Assembly (NCBI GenBank): GCA_021018995.1 | Contig: CM037585.1 | Location: 84,234,646 to 84,298,645 of the forward strand | DNA length: 64,000 nt | Origin: Chloranthus sessilifolius | Lineage: Eukaryota > Streptophyta > Magnoliopsida > Chloranthales > Chloranthaceae | Reading direction: 5' to 3' | Part shown: positions 1 to 11,590 of the stretch, piece after piece | Numbering within the stretch: the first letter of the stretch is position 1 | Layout: the number at the start of each line of letters is the position of its first letter | Notes under the pieces: model-generated | Database searches by the model: none | Told to the model about the DNA's origin: nothing | Seen by the model: the letters and a program-made list of their open reading frames with translations, nothing else | Made by a program: the position numbers and the translations under genes

Positions 1-1368
1 CTGTGTATCATCAAGTTCAAGAGAAAACCATATTCACATGTCCCTTTGGCATCTTTGCTTATAGGTGGATGCCTTTTGGACTGTGCAATGCCCCAGCCAC
101 ATTTCAGAGGTGCATGTATGCCATTTTCTCAGATATAATTGACAGGTTCCTGGAAATCTTTATGGATGATTTTTTAGTCTATGGGGATAACTTTAGTTAG
201 TGCTTAAGTCACCTTGACCTAGTTTTGTAAAGGTGTGAAGAGACCAATTTGGTCTTAAGCTGGGAAAAGAGCCACTTCATGGTAACACAGGGAATTGTTT
301 TAGGCGATGTGGTCTCCCACAAAGGTATAGAGGTTGACAAAGCCAAAGTTGACATGATTTCACACCTACCCCCACCTAGGACTATCAAACAAATTAGATC
401 ATTTTTAGGACATGCAGGATTCTACAGGAGGTTCATTAAGGACTTCAGCAGAATTGCAAAACCGCTATGCCACCTACTATGCCAGGATGTGCAATTTGAT
501 TCTTCTGCTGAGTGCCTTGAAGCCTTTGAGACCTTGAAAAAGTGCCTCACCTTTGCTCCTGTAATCCAATCCCCTGATTACTCTCTTCATTTTGAGCTGA
601 TGTGTGATGCATCAGACTTGACAATAGGTATTGTCCTAGGATAGAGGAAGGACAAGCTGCCAACAATGATATACTATGCCAGCAAAACATTAGCAGAGGT
701 TCAACTCAACTATTCCACCACTGAAGGAGCTGCAAGCTATTGTTTTTGTTGTGGATAAGTTTAGACACTACTTGCTTGAGTCTTAAATTGTTGGGTTTAT
801 AGATCATTCAGTCGTCAAATACCTATTGGCCAAAAAGTATGCTAAACCTAGGCTGATCAGATGGATCTTCCTGCTGTAGGAGTCTAGTCTTGAGATCAGA
901 GATAAAAAGGGAGTGGAGAATGTGGTGGCTGACCACCTCTCTAGAATTTTATCAAATGAATGTGCAGCTGCACTAGTTTATGATTTCTTCATGGATGGGC
1001 AAATATTTGCTATTCAGTCTATTGTGTCATGGTTTGCCAACATTGTTAATTACTTGCTTGTTGGCAGGATCCCTTCCCATTGGACTAAAATTGATAAAGA
1101 CTTGTTCTTTTCACAAGTCTGGTTCTTTTTCTCGGAGGACCCTTGCCTATGAAAGTACTGTGCAAACCAAATCATAAGAAAATGTGTCCCTGATAATGAC
1201 ATCCCCAATATTCTGAGCATGTGCCATGAAAATACATGTGGGGGTCACTTCAGTGGGAGAAAAATAATAGCTAAGGTATTACAGTGTGGCTTCTATTACC
1301 CTTCCTTGTTTAAGGATGGATATGCACACTGCAAGGCCTATGCTAGATGTCAGAAAATGGGTGGCCTG
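1..1368 (+). pseudogene. Element B pol, first part: reverse transcriptase, RNase H, integrase N-terminus
   Basis: This is the RT palm and thumb, RNase H and the start of integrase of a gypsy polyprotein. The RT catalytic box FMDD lies at 159-170, with the usual upstream block MPFGLCNAPATFQRCM. The connection region includes HAGFYRRFIKDFS, and the RNase H start reads FELMCDASD. The end of RNase H (VVADHLSRI) is near 920-945. The integrase zinc-binding region lies at about 1207-1362, but the first Cys of its CxxC is now Tyr (codon 1339-1341); element C keeps Cys there. In-frame stops at 198-200, 228-230 and 642-644 correspond to Gln codons in the family. A 2-nt loss near 720 shifts the frame in RNase H. 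The reading resumes at 9881 beyond element A. Confidence 0.9.
1364..1368. repeat. Left target-site duplication of element A (GCCTG)
   Basis: GCCTG directly precedes the TG of the left LTR of A. The same five bases follow the CA of the right LTR at 9881-9885. Joining the two flanks restores the integrase reading seen in element C, so this is a true insertion site. Confidence 0.92.
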
Positions 1369-3369
1369 TGCTGGGATGATGGAGTGTGTTGATATATTGT
1401 GTAATGGTAAAAGCAAAATAAAATCAAATTAAAACAAAGGATAGATTCAGCACAACTACAATCTCCTCGACCTGTAAGATACAGGGCTATTGTAGCATGT
1501 TTTGATAGGTAAGTAAGGGTATGTCCATAGGGAAATGTGCATAAATGATGGTAAATCTCCAGATCTGCAATAGATCTAGCTCTCTATCCGAAATTAAGCT
1601 ATATTAAAATAGGAAAGAGGAGAGGTTTTGGATTTTTGTCACTACGAACAACTGAAATTAAATGCAGTTGATCCAGTTTTCTAAGAAAACACAGAGTGTA
1701 GGAAAATGGATAAAAATTAAAAGGATGGAGAACATCAGCTAGGGATTTGGTTTTTTACTGAGAATTAAATGAATAAGAGGCAATGCTTAAATCAGATCTG
1801 CAACACTCTTTCATCTGGCTACAAGCTTCCCAGATTTGACTTCGGCAGATGCATGGTATAAGAATCTAATCTCTACCAATGGATCAGAGCAATCCTAATG
1901 CTATGATCTATCAACTCAAATGGTCACAGACCATCCCAGAGATTATTCCAATCTATTGTTAACTAGAGAATTGAAGCAAGCCTAAGGTTATGATCTGTCC
2001 ACTTAAATGGTCACAGATCATCCCAGAGATTGTATCAAGCTAATGGTCTTGATTAGAATGGGTTAACCATTTTAGATGTTGTGAATGCCAGGCTACAAGC
2101 TTCCCATTTTGGCTGGCCCACAGGAGTATCTAAACTAGGTAAATCAAATATGAATAAATGAAATATAGCTCAGAATTAACTCTAAATCCCACAATTTTTT
2201 TGCAATCTCACTACTTACAATGTTGTGCACAGATCTACAATCTGTGCAGCATCCAATCCCTTACAAAGCCTTTGAAACTCTTAATTTCAGCTCATAGCCT
2301 CACTCTAGCTACTGGAGAAGTTTTAGCAAACCATAATTGGCTAATGGAGAGGGGAAGGAGAAGAGAGAAATAGAGAGGGAAAATTAGAGAAAATTTTATT
2401 CAAACTTGGCTCTGGCTCTCCTAATTTATGGATGATTTTCAATGTGATTGCTCCTCTATTTATACCTTTTTCTCAGATCCGTTTCAGCCAATCAGAACTC
2501 AAAGGAATAATGCAGTTATGGTGATGTGGCTGATCCCTCTTCTAGAAGATTTTCTCCTATTGGTTCACAACTGACAAGTACATGTGAGGTAGTTAGAGTT
2601 CCCGCTTGTGCTCAGTTGAATACCAAAAATACCCCCTAGGGGTCGCTATCACACCTTAGATCGTGTGCGTGAAATCCAGAAGTTGTAGCTATGGAGAAGG
2701 GCCATGAGAAGTTCCCAAAATGAATGTCAAGAGATTCAAGGAAATTCTTGAGAAGTTCTTAGACTGCTTGCTCTGCATTTCGATAGGTTTGGAAAGCCTC
2801 CTGCTGAGTTGAAGTGTACAAGTTGATAGCATTGGAGTGACTCTCGATACCTTCTGTTTAGTTCCTCATTCATCCAGTCGACAAGTTACAATCCTGTCGG
2901 CTGGTGAAGTCTTCGACAGGTTGTGATTCATCTCGACAGGTTCTTGGAAGGTCCTGTCAAAAGCTTCTCTTAATTTGCTCGATAGGTTCATTTGAACCTC
3001 GCGACCTCCCCTACACCTTCAAATAAGGTGTTGATAGGATTCTTTCTCTGCAAGCACAACCTATCGACAAGCAATTGGAACCTTGCAATAGCTTACTGAA
3101 TCCTCTTGACAACTTGGTATTTGAGCTTCAGAACCTCTCGACAGCTTCTGCCTTGAATTTCCTCAGCTGGCACCTATCTTTAGTGCGCTGTCTTCCATCA
3201 CTTAGCAACCTCTAGGTGAGTTCGATCTGTCTTCTTTGCAACTATGCTTGGTCTCAAGCATGCCCTATTGATCCCATGACCTTCTCATGCATTTATGAAG
3301 CTCTGATTTCTTGACTGGCAGGCCTTTGGGCTATTGTGAACACATGATGAGGAGCAGATTGCTTCTTTG
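1369..3369 (-). repeat. 3' LTR of element A, truncated
   Basis: It matches 7745-9738 nearly end to end and starts TGCTGGGATG. It lacks the last 142 bp of the intact copy (equivalent to 9739-9880), which is the U3 start in the element's own direction. The TATA-like box is on the minus strand at 2457-2464. It holds two copies of the motif with core CCACTTAAATGG type (1901-1937 and 1984-2024) and a decayed array of GTCGAC-like words at about 2690-3180. Confidence 0.9.
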
Positions 3370-3377
3370 GCAATAGG
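3370..3377. other. Deletion junction with 8-bp filler in element A
   Basis: LTR similarity ends at 3369 and RNase H similarity begins at 3378. The eight bases GCAATAGG between belong to neither. This is the pattern expected of end-joining after a deletion that removed the rest of pol, the PPT and one LTR end. Confidence 0.75.
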
Positions 3378-4736
3378 CCACTACAAATACAATGGCCAAC
3401 AATTCCTTTTCAGTTGTTGTGTAATTCAGCTAGGCATCAGTCATTGATTTGCTTGCATAGCCACTACACTTGGTGCTTTGTCCTTTCTTTGTCCAAAGAC
3501 TGCACCAATAGCAAAGTCTGATGCATCACACATCAGCTCGAATGGGAAGGAGAAATCAGGAGCCTGTAAAATGGGAGCAGTAGTCAAACATGTCTTTAGC
3601 ACTTCAAAGGCAGCCAAGCATGCATCATTGAATTCAAATGGAACCTCTTGGCATAACAGGTGGCAAAGAGGTTTGGAGACTTTGCTGAAATCTTTGATGA
3701 ACCTTCGATAGGAACCAGCATGTCCGAAGAATGACCTAACTTGTTTGACAATTTTGGGTGGGGATAGATGTGCAATCAAATCGATTTTAGCTTGATCAAC
3801 CTCTTACCCTTTGTGGGAGAGAACATGTCCTAAGACAGTGCCTTGAGTCACCATGAAGTGACTCTTCTCCCAACACAAGACAAGGTTACTTTCTTCACAT
3901 CTTTGCAACACCAAGCTAAGGTGATGCAAGCATTGGCTAAAATCATCCCCATAAATGAAAAAATTATCCATAAAAATCTCTAAGAACTGATCAATCATGT
4001 CAGAGAAAATAGCATACATACATCTTTGAAAGGTGGCAGGTGCATTGCATAGCCCAAATGGCATCCTTCTGTATGCAAAGGTTTCAAAGGGGCATGTTAA
4101 GGTGGTTTTCTCTTGATTTTGAGGGTATATAGGGATCTGATTGTACCCTAAATAACCATTAAGAAAATAGTAAAATGCCTTGCCTGCCAACTTATCTAAG
4201 ATTTGATCAATGAAGGGCATTGGGAAATGATCTTTGCTAGTTTTCTCATTGAGCTTCCTGTAATCTATACACAACCTCCAACCAGTGGTCTGTCTAGTTG
4301 GAATCAGCTCTCTTGAGTTTGCTTGAACTACAGTGATCTTGAATTTCTGACGCACCACCTGGGTAGCTGCCACCCATTGAGAATCCGAAATGGGGTAAAT
4401 GACCCCAGCATCTCACAGCTTGACAACTTCTTTCATGACAACCTCCGGCATGTGTGGGTTCAATTTCCTTTGCATTTCTCTAGAGGGTTTAGAGCCCTCT
4501 TCAAGATGAATCTTGTGCATGCACACAGCAGGATTTATGCCTCCAAGATCTGCGATTGTCCACCCTATTGCTTTCTTATTCTTCCTTAACATATAAAGCA
4601 ATGCTTCCTCTTGCTTAACAGTGAGGGAAGAAGATATTATGATTCGAAATTTCTTATTAGCTACTAGGAAGGCATACTTTAAAGATTCTGAGAGCTGCTT
4701 TAGCTCCACATCTGGGGGACTGATGAGTGAAGGCAA
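3378..4736 (-). pseudogene. Element A pol: reverse transcriptase and start of RNase H
   Basis: On the minus strand this encodes the RT domain in one frame with stops near 4411 and 3801. The order is the pre-RT segment (KPSREMQRKLNPHMPEVV), the fingers (GWRLCIDYRKLNEKT), palm motif A, the block MPFGLCNAPATFQRCM, the catalytic box, the thumb, and the RNase H start (FELMCDASD). Motif A reads FLNGYLGYNQ, where element C has FLDGYSGYNQ, so the Asp codon at 4160-4158 is now Asn. The catalytic box reads FMDN in place of FMDD, with Asn at 3965-3963. Both are G-to-A changes on the sense strand. RNase H runs on with a shifted frame to TEKELLAIVFVV and is then cut at the deletion junction. This copy cannot encode an active polymerase. 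Confidence 0.9.
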
Positions 4737-4980
4737 TAGGGGTGCCTTAGAAGGTGGGGAAGAGATAACAAAGCTGGTTTCCCTGGGTGATGCTTTGTTG
4801 GCCCTACTTCAGAATTTACAGTTTGCACTTGGTCAAACTCATATGTGGAAGCTTTCCCTACAACTGTTTCATCTCAAACTTCATCAAAACCATCAAACAA
4901 ATCATCACTATGCAGCAGTTGGGACAGAGTTTTGTCCACCAATTAATCCAGCAGCTCAATAAAAAAATAGTCCTCATTAT

Positions 4981-5426
4981 CTAAATGGGGCTAATGGTTG
5001 TATTGTATACATTTAATCTGACTTTCATATTTCCAAAAGTTACTTCCATGACCCCTGATCTATATTGTATGCATGCATTAGCAGTGGCCAAAAATGGCCT
5101 GCCCAAAATCACAGGGATGGAAGTAGCACAGTTGCTTGATTTCATATCCAGCATCAGAAAATTAGCAGGATAAAAGAATTTATCAATCCCAACCAAGACA
5201 TCTTCTATGATTCTCACAGGCTTCCTCTCAGATCTGTCAGCTAGTTGTAAGACCACATTGCGGGCTTGAACTCACCTAAGCATAGCTTCTCATAAACTGA
5301 GTATGGAAGAAAATTGATACTAGCTCCCAGATCTAATAAGGCTTTTTCAATGGTATGATCCCCAATGATGCAGGGGATAATGGGGACTCCAGGGTCTTGG
5401 AGCTTTGTTGGAGTTGCTATAGTCAT
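4981..5426 (-). pseudogene. Element A aspartic protease region
   Basis: The active-site box reads LLDLGASINFLPYSVYEKL, with DLGAS at 5333-5319. DLGAS followed by N-x-x-P is the form typical of Athila-type proteases. Downstream the reading IIEDVLVGIDKFFYPANF and VILGRPFLATANACI matches the flap and C-terminal part of the family. The catalytic Asp is kept. A frame change at about 5256-5241 separates the two halves. It follows gag directly and precedes RT, as expected. Confidence 0.85.
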
Positions 5427-7403
5427 GACTTGGTTAACTTTTTCTGTTGAAAATACTTTCTTGGATAGATGTATCCTCGATTGGCTTTTGTGGGTTCTTT
5501 TAAAAACCTGGCATAGGCTGGCACTTGCTTAATTGCATCAAGTAAAGGCAAGTTGATCTTTACTTGCTTAAATGTTTTCATCATTTCCTCTACTTTGGCA
5601 TTCCCTTTATCAAAAGGAGAAGCTGCCTTCAAAGCATTGGAAAATGGCAGATGGGAAGCTGGTCTCCCATTTGCAGCCTCAGCCAACTCATCAATTTTTT
5701 CTTTATTTTTATTTTCAATTTTTTCATTTTTTTAATTTTCTGTTTGGGAGCATTAACCTTCCTCTTATTCAAAGTGGGCTACTCCTGCTGTACATTCCTT
5801 GGAACTTTTTCATTTTCTTTCTCTAAATTTTGTGAAGGCGCAAAGCCTACTTGATTGCCCACCAACCTTCCACTTCTTAATGTGGTGACAGATTTTGCTT
5901 CCTCATGGGAAGAAGAGACTTCACCTACCACATATTGTCTCTTTGGATTGTCCATGGGCTGACTAGGCAGCCTACCTTCCTCCCTCTTAATCAATGCATT
6001 AGATAGTTGACTAAGATGGTCTTCTATCTTTTTGAGGCTTTGGCTATGAGAGTGGATTGTTTGGGACAACAGGCCCAAGTTCTACAATGACACCAGAACT
6101 TGCTCTTCAAAAGAGGGTGTTCTTGAAGCTGTAGTTGGGCATTTTGTTGCACAAGTTGAACCGTAGGCTGAGCCATAGGTTGCTGGTATTGTGTCCTTGG
6201 AATAAAATTCTATTGATAGGTCTGGGGGGCAGGTTTAAAAGGCATTTGCTGTGGTTGCTAGTAGAACTGAGGTTGGAACCGCTGCTGCTGGTTTTGATTT
6301 TGACCATTTTCTTGCTTCCACCTTAGGTTAGAGTGGTTTCTCCAAGAATAACCAGTAGTTGACTGCTGACCAAAAGACTAGGTAGCATTCACATGTCCCA
6401 TCACCAGTTCTAGGAATTGCTCAGCAGAGGGACAATCCTGAATGGGATGAGTGGGAGATTGACAGATGGGACATGCCTCTCCCACATTAGCAACCATTGG
6501 AGGTTGCTTTTCTTTCATCATTTTCTACAACCTTTGAGTTAAGCTGGCTACCTTTCTTTCCAAATCATTATACCCACCAATCTTATACATTTGACCTCTT
6601 ATTGTACTCTCCTTCAATATTCTTCCTGGGGTGTCCACATCCCTAGCAAGAGACTCTTACTGTCATGAGTTTTCACCAATGGCATCAAACAATTCCCATG
6701 CTTCCTTAGCTATTTTATGAAGGTATGTGCCCCCACAAGAAGCATCCACCATATTTCTACTCTTAGAGTCAATTCCTTGATAGAAACTTTGGATAAGTTA
6801 CCATTCAGGAATTTTATGGTGGGGGCATTGCCTCAATAGTTTCTTGAATCTCTCCCATGCCTCATGGAACCCTTCAGTTTGGAGTTGAGAAAATGAGAAG
6901 ATACTCTTCCTCAACTGACTGGTTTTAGACATGGGAAAGAATTTAGCTAAGAATTGGCTCTGCATGTTATCCTAAGAGCTGATACTATTAGGGGGAAGCA
7001 GGGATAACCAGGCCCTGGCTTTATCCTTTAATGAAAAAGGAAATAACCTAAGCTTGGTGGCTTCTGGCCCTAGACCTATAATGTTAAAGGTAGTACACAA
7101 GGCAACGAATTCATCAACATGCTTATATGGGTCTTCTTTGCTCAAACCATGAAAAGAAGGCAACATCTGAATGGTTGAAGACTTGATTTCATAATTAGTT
7201 TCCACAACAGGAAACTATATGTAAAAAGGAGAATTATATGCACCAGGTGCATAGTAATCCTTCAACAACAACCTTGGTTGCTCACACATTTCAATAGATT
7301 CAGTTGCAGCAAATGTAGGTGGGGTTTGTTTAGGCCTAAGAATCTTTTCAACCTCTGGATTTAATGGAATAATCTGGGGGTTGAGAGTTCTTCTTCCAAA
7401 CAT
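5427..7403 (-). pseudogene. Element A gag
   Basis: The capsid-nucleocapsid protein starts at the ATG at 7403 (MFGRRTLNPQ), the same place as gag of element C at 46978. The capsid region includes MLPSFHGLSKEDPYKHVDEF and ATKLRLFPFSLKDKARAWL. A complete CCHC zinc knuckle, CPICQSPTHPIQDC, lies at about 6473-6432. After it comes a Gln-rich stretch (about 6300-6100), then a coiled segment and the conserved LRSGR (5779-6078), and the C-terminal block SPFDKGNAKVEEMMKTFKQV that comes before the protease in Athila proteins. There are several in-frame stops (for example near 7212, 6970 and 6260) and a frameshift near 6080. Confidence 0.88.
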
Positions 7404-7720
7404 ACACCACTCACAATCTCAATGCACACTTACACAAATTACAGCTCAAGTTTAATACAACAAACAGGAACAAGCACACACAGCTAATTAAAACTACAAA
7501 TCATAGATTAGGAAAAACAAAAAGAGTAGAGAGATACATACTTTTAGCACAACCTCTAGCACAATGCTCCTTGGAGCACCACAGATCCAAATCTGAAAAG
7601 AAAATTAAGCTACTAAAAAAAAAAAACTACAGGAGCACTTAATCAAGCATTTAGCAGGCAATCAAAATTATAAATCTAAAAATTAAAAGAAGCTTAGATC
7701 TACCAAGTTTAGATCACAGA
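7404..7720 (-). other. Untranslated leader of element A between PBS and gag
   Basis: About 300 bp between PBS and gag. It is A-rich on the plus strand and shows no ORF. I see nothing else in it. Confidence 0.6.
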
Positions 7721-7738
7721 TCCCCGGCAGCGGCGCCA
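7721..7738 (-). other. Primer binding site of element A (tRNA-Asp type)
   Basis: The minus strand reads TGGCGCCGCTGCCGGGGA, six bases inside the 5' LTR. From established knowledge this is complementary to the 3' end of plant tRNA-Asp(GTC), the usual Athila primer, with one mismatch. It fixes the orientation of A. Confidence 0.9.
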
Positions 7739-8817
7739 AAAACTTGTTGGGATGATGGACTGTGTTGATTTAGTGTATAATGGTAAAAGCAAGATAAAAT
7801 CAAATTAAAATAAAGGATAGATTCAGCACAACTACAATCTCCTAGACCTGCAAGATACAGGGCTATTGTAGCAAGTTTTGATAGGTAAGTAAGGGTATGT
7901 CCATAGGAAAATATGCATAAACAATGGTAAATCTCTAGATCTGCAATAGATCTAGCTCTCTATCCGAAATTAAGCTATACTAAATAGGAAAGAGGAGAGG
8001 TTTTGGATTTTTGTCACTACAAACTACTAAAATTCAATGCAGTTGATCCAATTTTTTAAGAAAACACAGAGTGTAGGAAAATGGATAAAAAGTCAGCTAG
8101 GGATTTGGTCTTTTACTGATAATTAAATGAATCAGAGGAAATGCTTAAATTAGATCTACAACACTCCTTCATCTGGCTACAAGCTCCCCATATTTTACTC
8201 CGACAGATGCATGGTATAAGAATCCAATCTCTACCAATGGATCAGAGCAATCGTAAGGCTATGATCTATCCACTTAAATGGTCAAGGACCATCCTAGAGA
8301 TTATTCCAATCTATTATTAACCAGCGAATTGAAGCAAGCCTAAGGCTAGGATCTGTCCACTTAAATGGTTACAGATCATCCCAAAGATTATATCAAGCCA
8401 ATGGTCTTGATTAGAACAGGTTAACTATTGTAGATGCTGTGAATGCCAGACTACAACCTCTCCATTTCTGGCTGGCCCACAAGAGTATCTCAACTTGGAA
8501 AATCAAATATGAATAAATGAAATATAGCTCAGAATTGACTCTAAATCCCATAATTCCATTGCAATGTCACTGCTTACAATGTTGTGCTCTGATCTACAAT
8601 CTGTGCAGCATCCAATCCCTTGTAAAGCTTCTGAAACTCTTAATTACAGCTCATAACCTCACCCTAGCTACTGGAGAAGTTTTAGCCAATCATAATTGGC
8701 TAAAGGAGAGGGGAAGGAGAAGAGAGAAAAAGAGAGGAAAAAATTGGAGGGAAAATGAGTTCGAACTTGGCTCTAGCTCTCCCAAAGTTTGGATGACTTT
8801 CAATGTGATTGCTCCTC

Positions 8818-8825
8818 TATTTATA
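8818..8825 (-). promoter_or_regulatory. TATA box of the element A LTR
   Basis: The minus strand reads TATAAATA, between the palindrome array upstream and the leader downstream. The other LTR has the same box at 2457-2464. This is the likely Pol II promoter by position and sequence; no start site is known. Confidence 0.6.
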
Positions 8826-9060
8826 CCTTTTTCTCATATCTGTTTCAGCCAATTAGAACTCAAAGGAATAATGCAGTTACGCTGATGTGGCTAATCCCTC
8901 TTCTAGAAGCTTTTCTCCTATTGGTTAACAACTGACAACTGACAAGTACATGTGAGGTAGTTAGAATTCCCACTCGTGCGCAGTTGAATACGAAAAATAC
9001 CCCCCAGGGGTCACTGTCGCACCTTGGATCGTGTGCGTGAAATTTGAAAGTTGTAGCTGC

Positions 9061-9580
9061 TGGAGAAGGGCCATGAGAAGTTTCCAAAATGAATGTCGAG
9101 AGGTTCAAGGAACTTCTCGACCGGTTCTTAGTCTGCTTGCTCTGCATTTTGATAGGTTTAGAAAACCTCTCATTGAGTTGAAGTGAACAGGTCGATAGGA
9201 TTGGAGTGGCTCTCGATACCTTCTGTTTAGTTCCTCATTTATCCTATCGACAGGTTACAATTCTGTCGACTAGTGAAGTCTTCGACAGGTTGTGGGTCAA
9301 CTCGACAGGCTCTTGGAAGGTCTTGTCGAAAGCTTTTCTTGATCTGCTCGATAGGTTCATTTGAACCTTGCGACCTCCCCTGCACCTTCAAATAAGTTGT
9401 CTACAGGATTCTTTCTTTGCAAGCACAACCTATCGACAAGCAACTGGAACCTTGCGATAGCTTACTGAATCCTCTCGGCTGCTTGGTATGTGAGCTTCAG
9501 AACCTCTCGACAGCTTCTACCTTGAATTTCCTCAGCTGACACCTATCTTTAGTGTGCTGTCTTCCATCACTCAGCAACCT
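9061..9580 (-). repeat. Array of GTCGAC-like palindromes in the U3 of A
   Basis: Words of the form CCTGTCGAC, CTCGAC, CTATCGAC and their decayed forms (TTCGAC, CTCGAT) occur about every 20-50 bp. The same array is in the other LTR (about 2690-3180) and, in sense orientation, in LTR fragment E (13440-14230). Confidence 0.7.
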
Positions 9581-9880
9581 CTTAGTGGGTTTGATCTGTC
9601 TTCTTTGCAACTGTGCTTGGTCTCAAGCACACCTTGTTGAGCCCATGACCTTCTCATGCATTTATAAAGCTCTAATTTCTTGACTGGCATGCCTTTGGGA
9701 TGTTGTGAACACATGATGAGGAGCAGATTTCTTCTTTGACCTTTTTAGGTGGTTATCTGTACTAAGGCTACATTTTATTGCTTATCTACAAAACATACTT
9801 AAAACACCTTATTAGTCATCTCAAGGGTCCATTAAAGGTCAGGGTAGGAGGTGAAAAATGATATTTTTCACTACTAAACA

Positions 9881-9885
9881 GCCTG
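9881..9885. repeat. Right target-site duplication of element A (GCCTG)
   Basis: It follows the terminal CA of the 5' LTR of A and repeats 1364-1368. Confidence 0.92.
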
Positions 9886-10837
9886 TCAAGGAAAAATTCA
9901 ATGCCATTGCAGCCCATTCTTGTTGTAGAATTATTTGATATCTAGAGAATTGATTTTATGGGCCCCTTTCCTCCCTCAAATGGTTATAGTTTGATCCTTG
10001 TGGCAATTGACTATGTGTTCAAGTGGGTTAAAGCCATTACCACAAGGACTAATGACCATAAGGTTGTCCTGAAATTCATCAAAGAAAATATCTTCTTAAG
10101 ATTTGGCACCCCTAGAGCCATCATTAGTGATGGGGGTAGCCACTTTTGTAACATAAATTTTGAGAGCTTCCTCAAGAAATATTCTGTTACCCATAGGATT
10201 GCAACTTCCTACCACCCCTAGACTAGTGGGCAAGTTGAAATTTCAAATAGGGAGATTAAGCACATCCTAGAGAAGACAATTAGGACAGATAGGAAAGACT
10301 GGGCCATGAAGCTAAATGATGCACGGTGGGCTTATAGGACTACCTATAAGACCCCAATTGGGATGTCCCCTTTCAAACTAGTTTATAGCAAAGCTTGTCA
10401 TCTGTCAGTGGAGTTGAAACGTAGAGCCTATTGGGCTATTAAAAGTTTGAATTTGGATCTAACACCTACTGGTATGCATAGGAAGCTGTAGTTGTCAGAG
10501 CATGAAGAGTTTAGACTGGATGCATATGCCAACTCAAGGATTTACAAGGAAAAATCTAAAGCTTTCGTTGACAAGGGATTGATGAGGATGGATTTCAAGG
10601 ACGGTGCCAAGCTTTGGTTATTTAACTCCAAGTTAATTTTTTTTTCAGGAAAGCTAAAATCCAGGTGGGATATACCTTATACTATCATCCATGCCTCCCC
10701 ATCTGGTGCTGTGGAGATTATGGATCCCATTTATGGGAAGAGCATGAAAGTGAATGGTCAAAGGCTAAAGATTTGTGTTAAATTCTGTGGGGCCTCCTCA
10801 GACCATCCACCTTCATGAACCTCCCACTGCTAAGTGA
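9886..10837 (+). pseudogene. Element B pol, second part: integrase core and C-terminus
   Basis: This is the continuation of B integrase after element A. The DDE triad is readable in one frame: Asp at 9952-9954 (IDFMGPFPPS), Asp at 10129-10131 (ISDGGSHF) and Glu at 10237-10239 (QVE). There are 35 residues between the last two, so this is a DD35E integrase with all three catalytic codons kept. Stops at 9943-9945 (Trp in related proteins) and 10219-10221 (Gln) break it. The C-terminal part includes [20 protein letters not shown] and a segment ending KSMKVNGQRLKI. A frameshift near 10780 means the visible ORF ends at 10818, while by comparison with C the family stop is at 10835-10837. Confidence 0.9.
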
Positions 10838-11204
10838 TCCATAGCTCTATAAATTGTGTACCATAGTTGCTTGCATTTGTGTGTTTTCTTTTAAAAATTT
10901 ATCATGTATTATCTTTGGGTTGTTTTTGCTATGCTGTGATAGTCTATGTGATTGTGTTAGTGTTTAGAAAATTTGAATCTAATTTGATGAGCATGTTTCT
11001 GAGTGTGGTTTGTGCATGAACATGCTGTGATTTAAAGTCATTTAAATGCTAGGATTTGCACTCTGTGCATATGTATTAAATGGGCATGAGTTTATTAGAG
11101 GTGAAATAGATGAGGTGTGAAGAAATTTGGTGTTGATGCATAATGACAAGGTGCATGACAGTTTCGATGCACATGCCAATGTGCAGGCACTGAGAAGGAT
11201 TGAA
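10838..11204 (+). other. Element B spacer after pol
   Basis: Non-coding spacer, TG- and T-rich, matching 52536-52900 of element C. No ORF or motif is evident. Confidence 0.6.
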
Positions 11205-11590
11205 TTTAGCTCTGTCGCGAAGCTCAGTGTCCTGCATTTCACCCTCGCGAGCAGTTTTAGGCTTTCTCACATGGCTAATGAGCCTTGCGAGCGATAAATC
11301 AAGAAAATATAGTGTGCTCGCAAGGCTCTAATATGAAATTTGCATCTTTGCGAGAGCCTCGCGAGTGAAACACCTGAAGGATGACTGAAATAGAACCTCG
11401 CGAGGCCCCTGGTTCTCTGAAAATATACTTCTCGCGAGATTCAATTTCATCTGCCCGAGATGTATTCTACTCCGCGACTACCTAGAAAGAGCCTTGCAAG
11501 GCATGGGTTTCACCCATTTATACCTCGCGATTTGCTTCATTTTTCATTATTCTTTCTCTTTGCCAACTTCTAGTGCACACCCCGAGATCT
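11205..11590 (+). repeat. Array of CTCGCGAG-type palindromes ahead of ORF3 in element B
   Basis: About ten copies of CTCGCGAG, CCTCGCGAGG and one-step decay forms (TTGCGAG, CTCGCAAG) lie within about 320 bp. Element C has the equivalent array at 52910-53400. Similar arrays fill the U3 of the C and D LTRs. Confidence 0.75.

Larger units (their letters stand above)
1369..9880 (-). mobile_element. Element A: Athila-like retrotransposon, internally deleted, inserted in B
   Basis: A is an 8.5-kb minus-strand element bounded by LTRs starting TG and ending CA and by the duplication GCCTG. From right to left it has the 5' LTR (7745-9880), a PBS for tRNA-Asp, gag, protease and reverse transcriptase, and then a clipped 3' LTR (1369-3369). 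RNase H stops a short way in, and integrase, any ORF3, the polypurine tract and about 142 bp of the 3' LTR are missing. The join carries 8 bp of filler. Two RT catalytic Asp codons now read Asn. By eye the LTRs agree at roughly nine positions in ten, so the insertion is old. Confidence 0.92.
7745..9880 (-). repeat. 5' LTR of element A (2136 bp)
   Basis: It runs from TGTTGGGATG at the PBS side to ...CTACTAAACA at the outer end. In the element's own direction the order is the start TGTTTAGTAG, the GTCGAC-like array (about 9580-9060), a TATA-like box (8825-8818), and the leader with two copies of the recurring CCACTTAAATGG-type motif (8255-8296 and 8341-8382). The same layout is seen in the LTRs of C and D. 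Confidence 0.93.
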
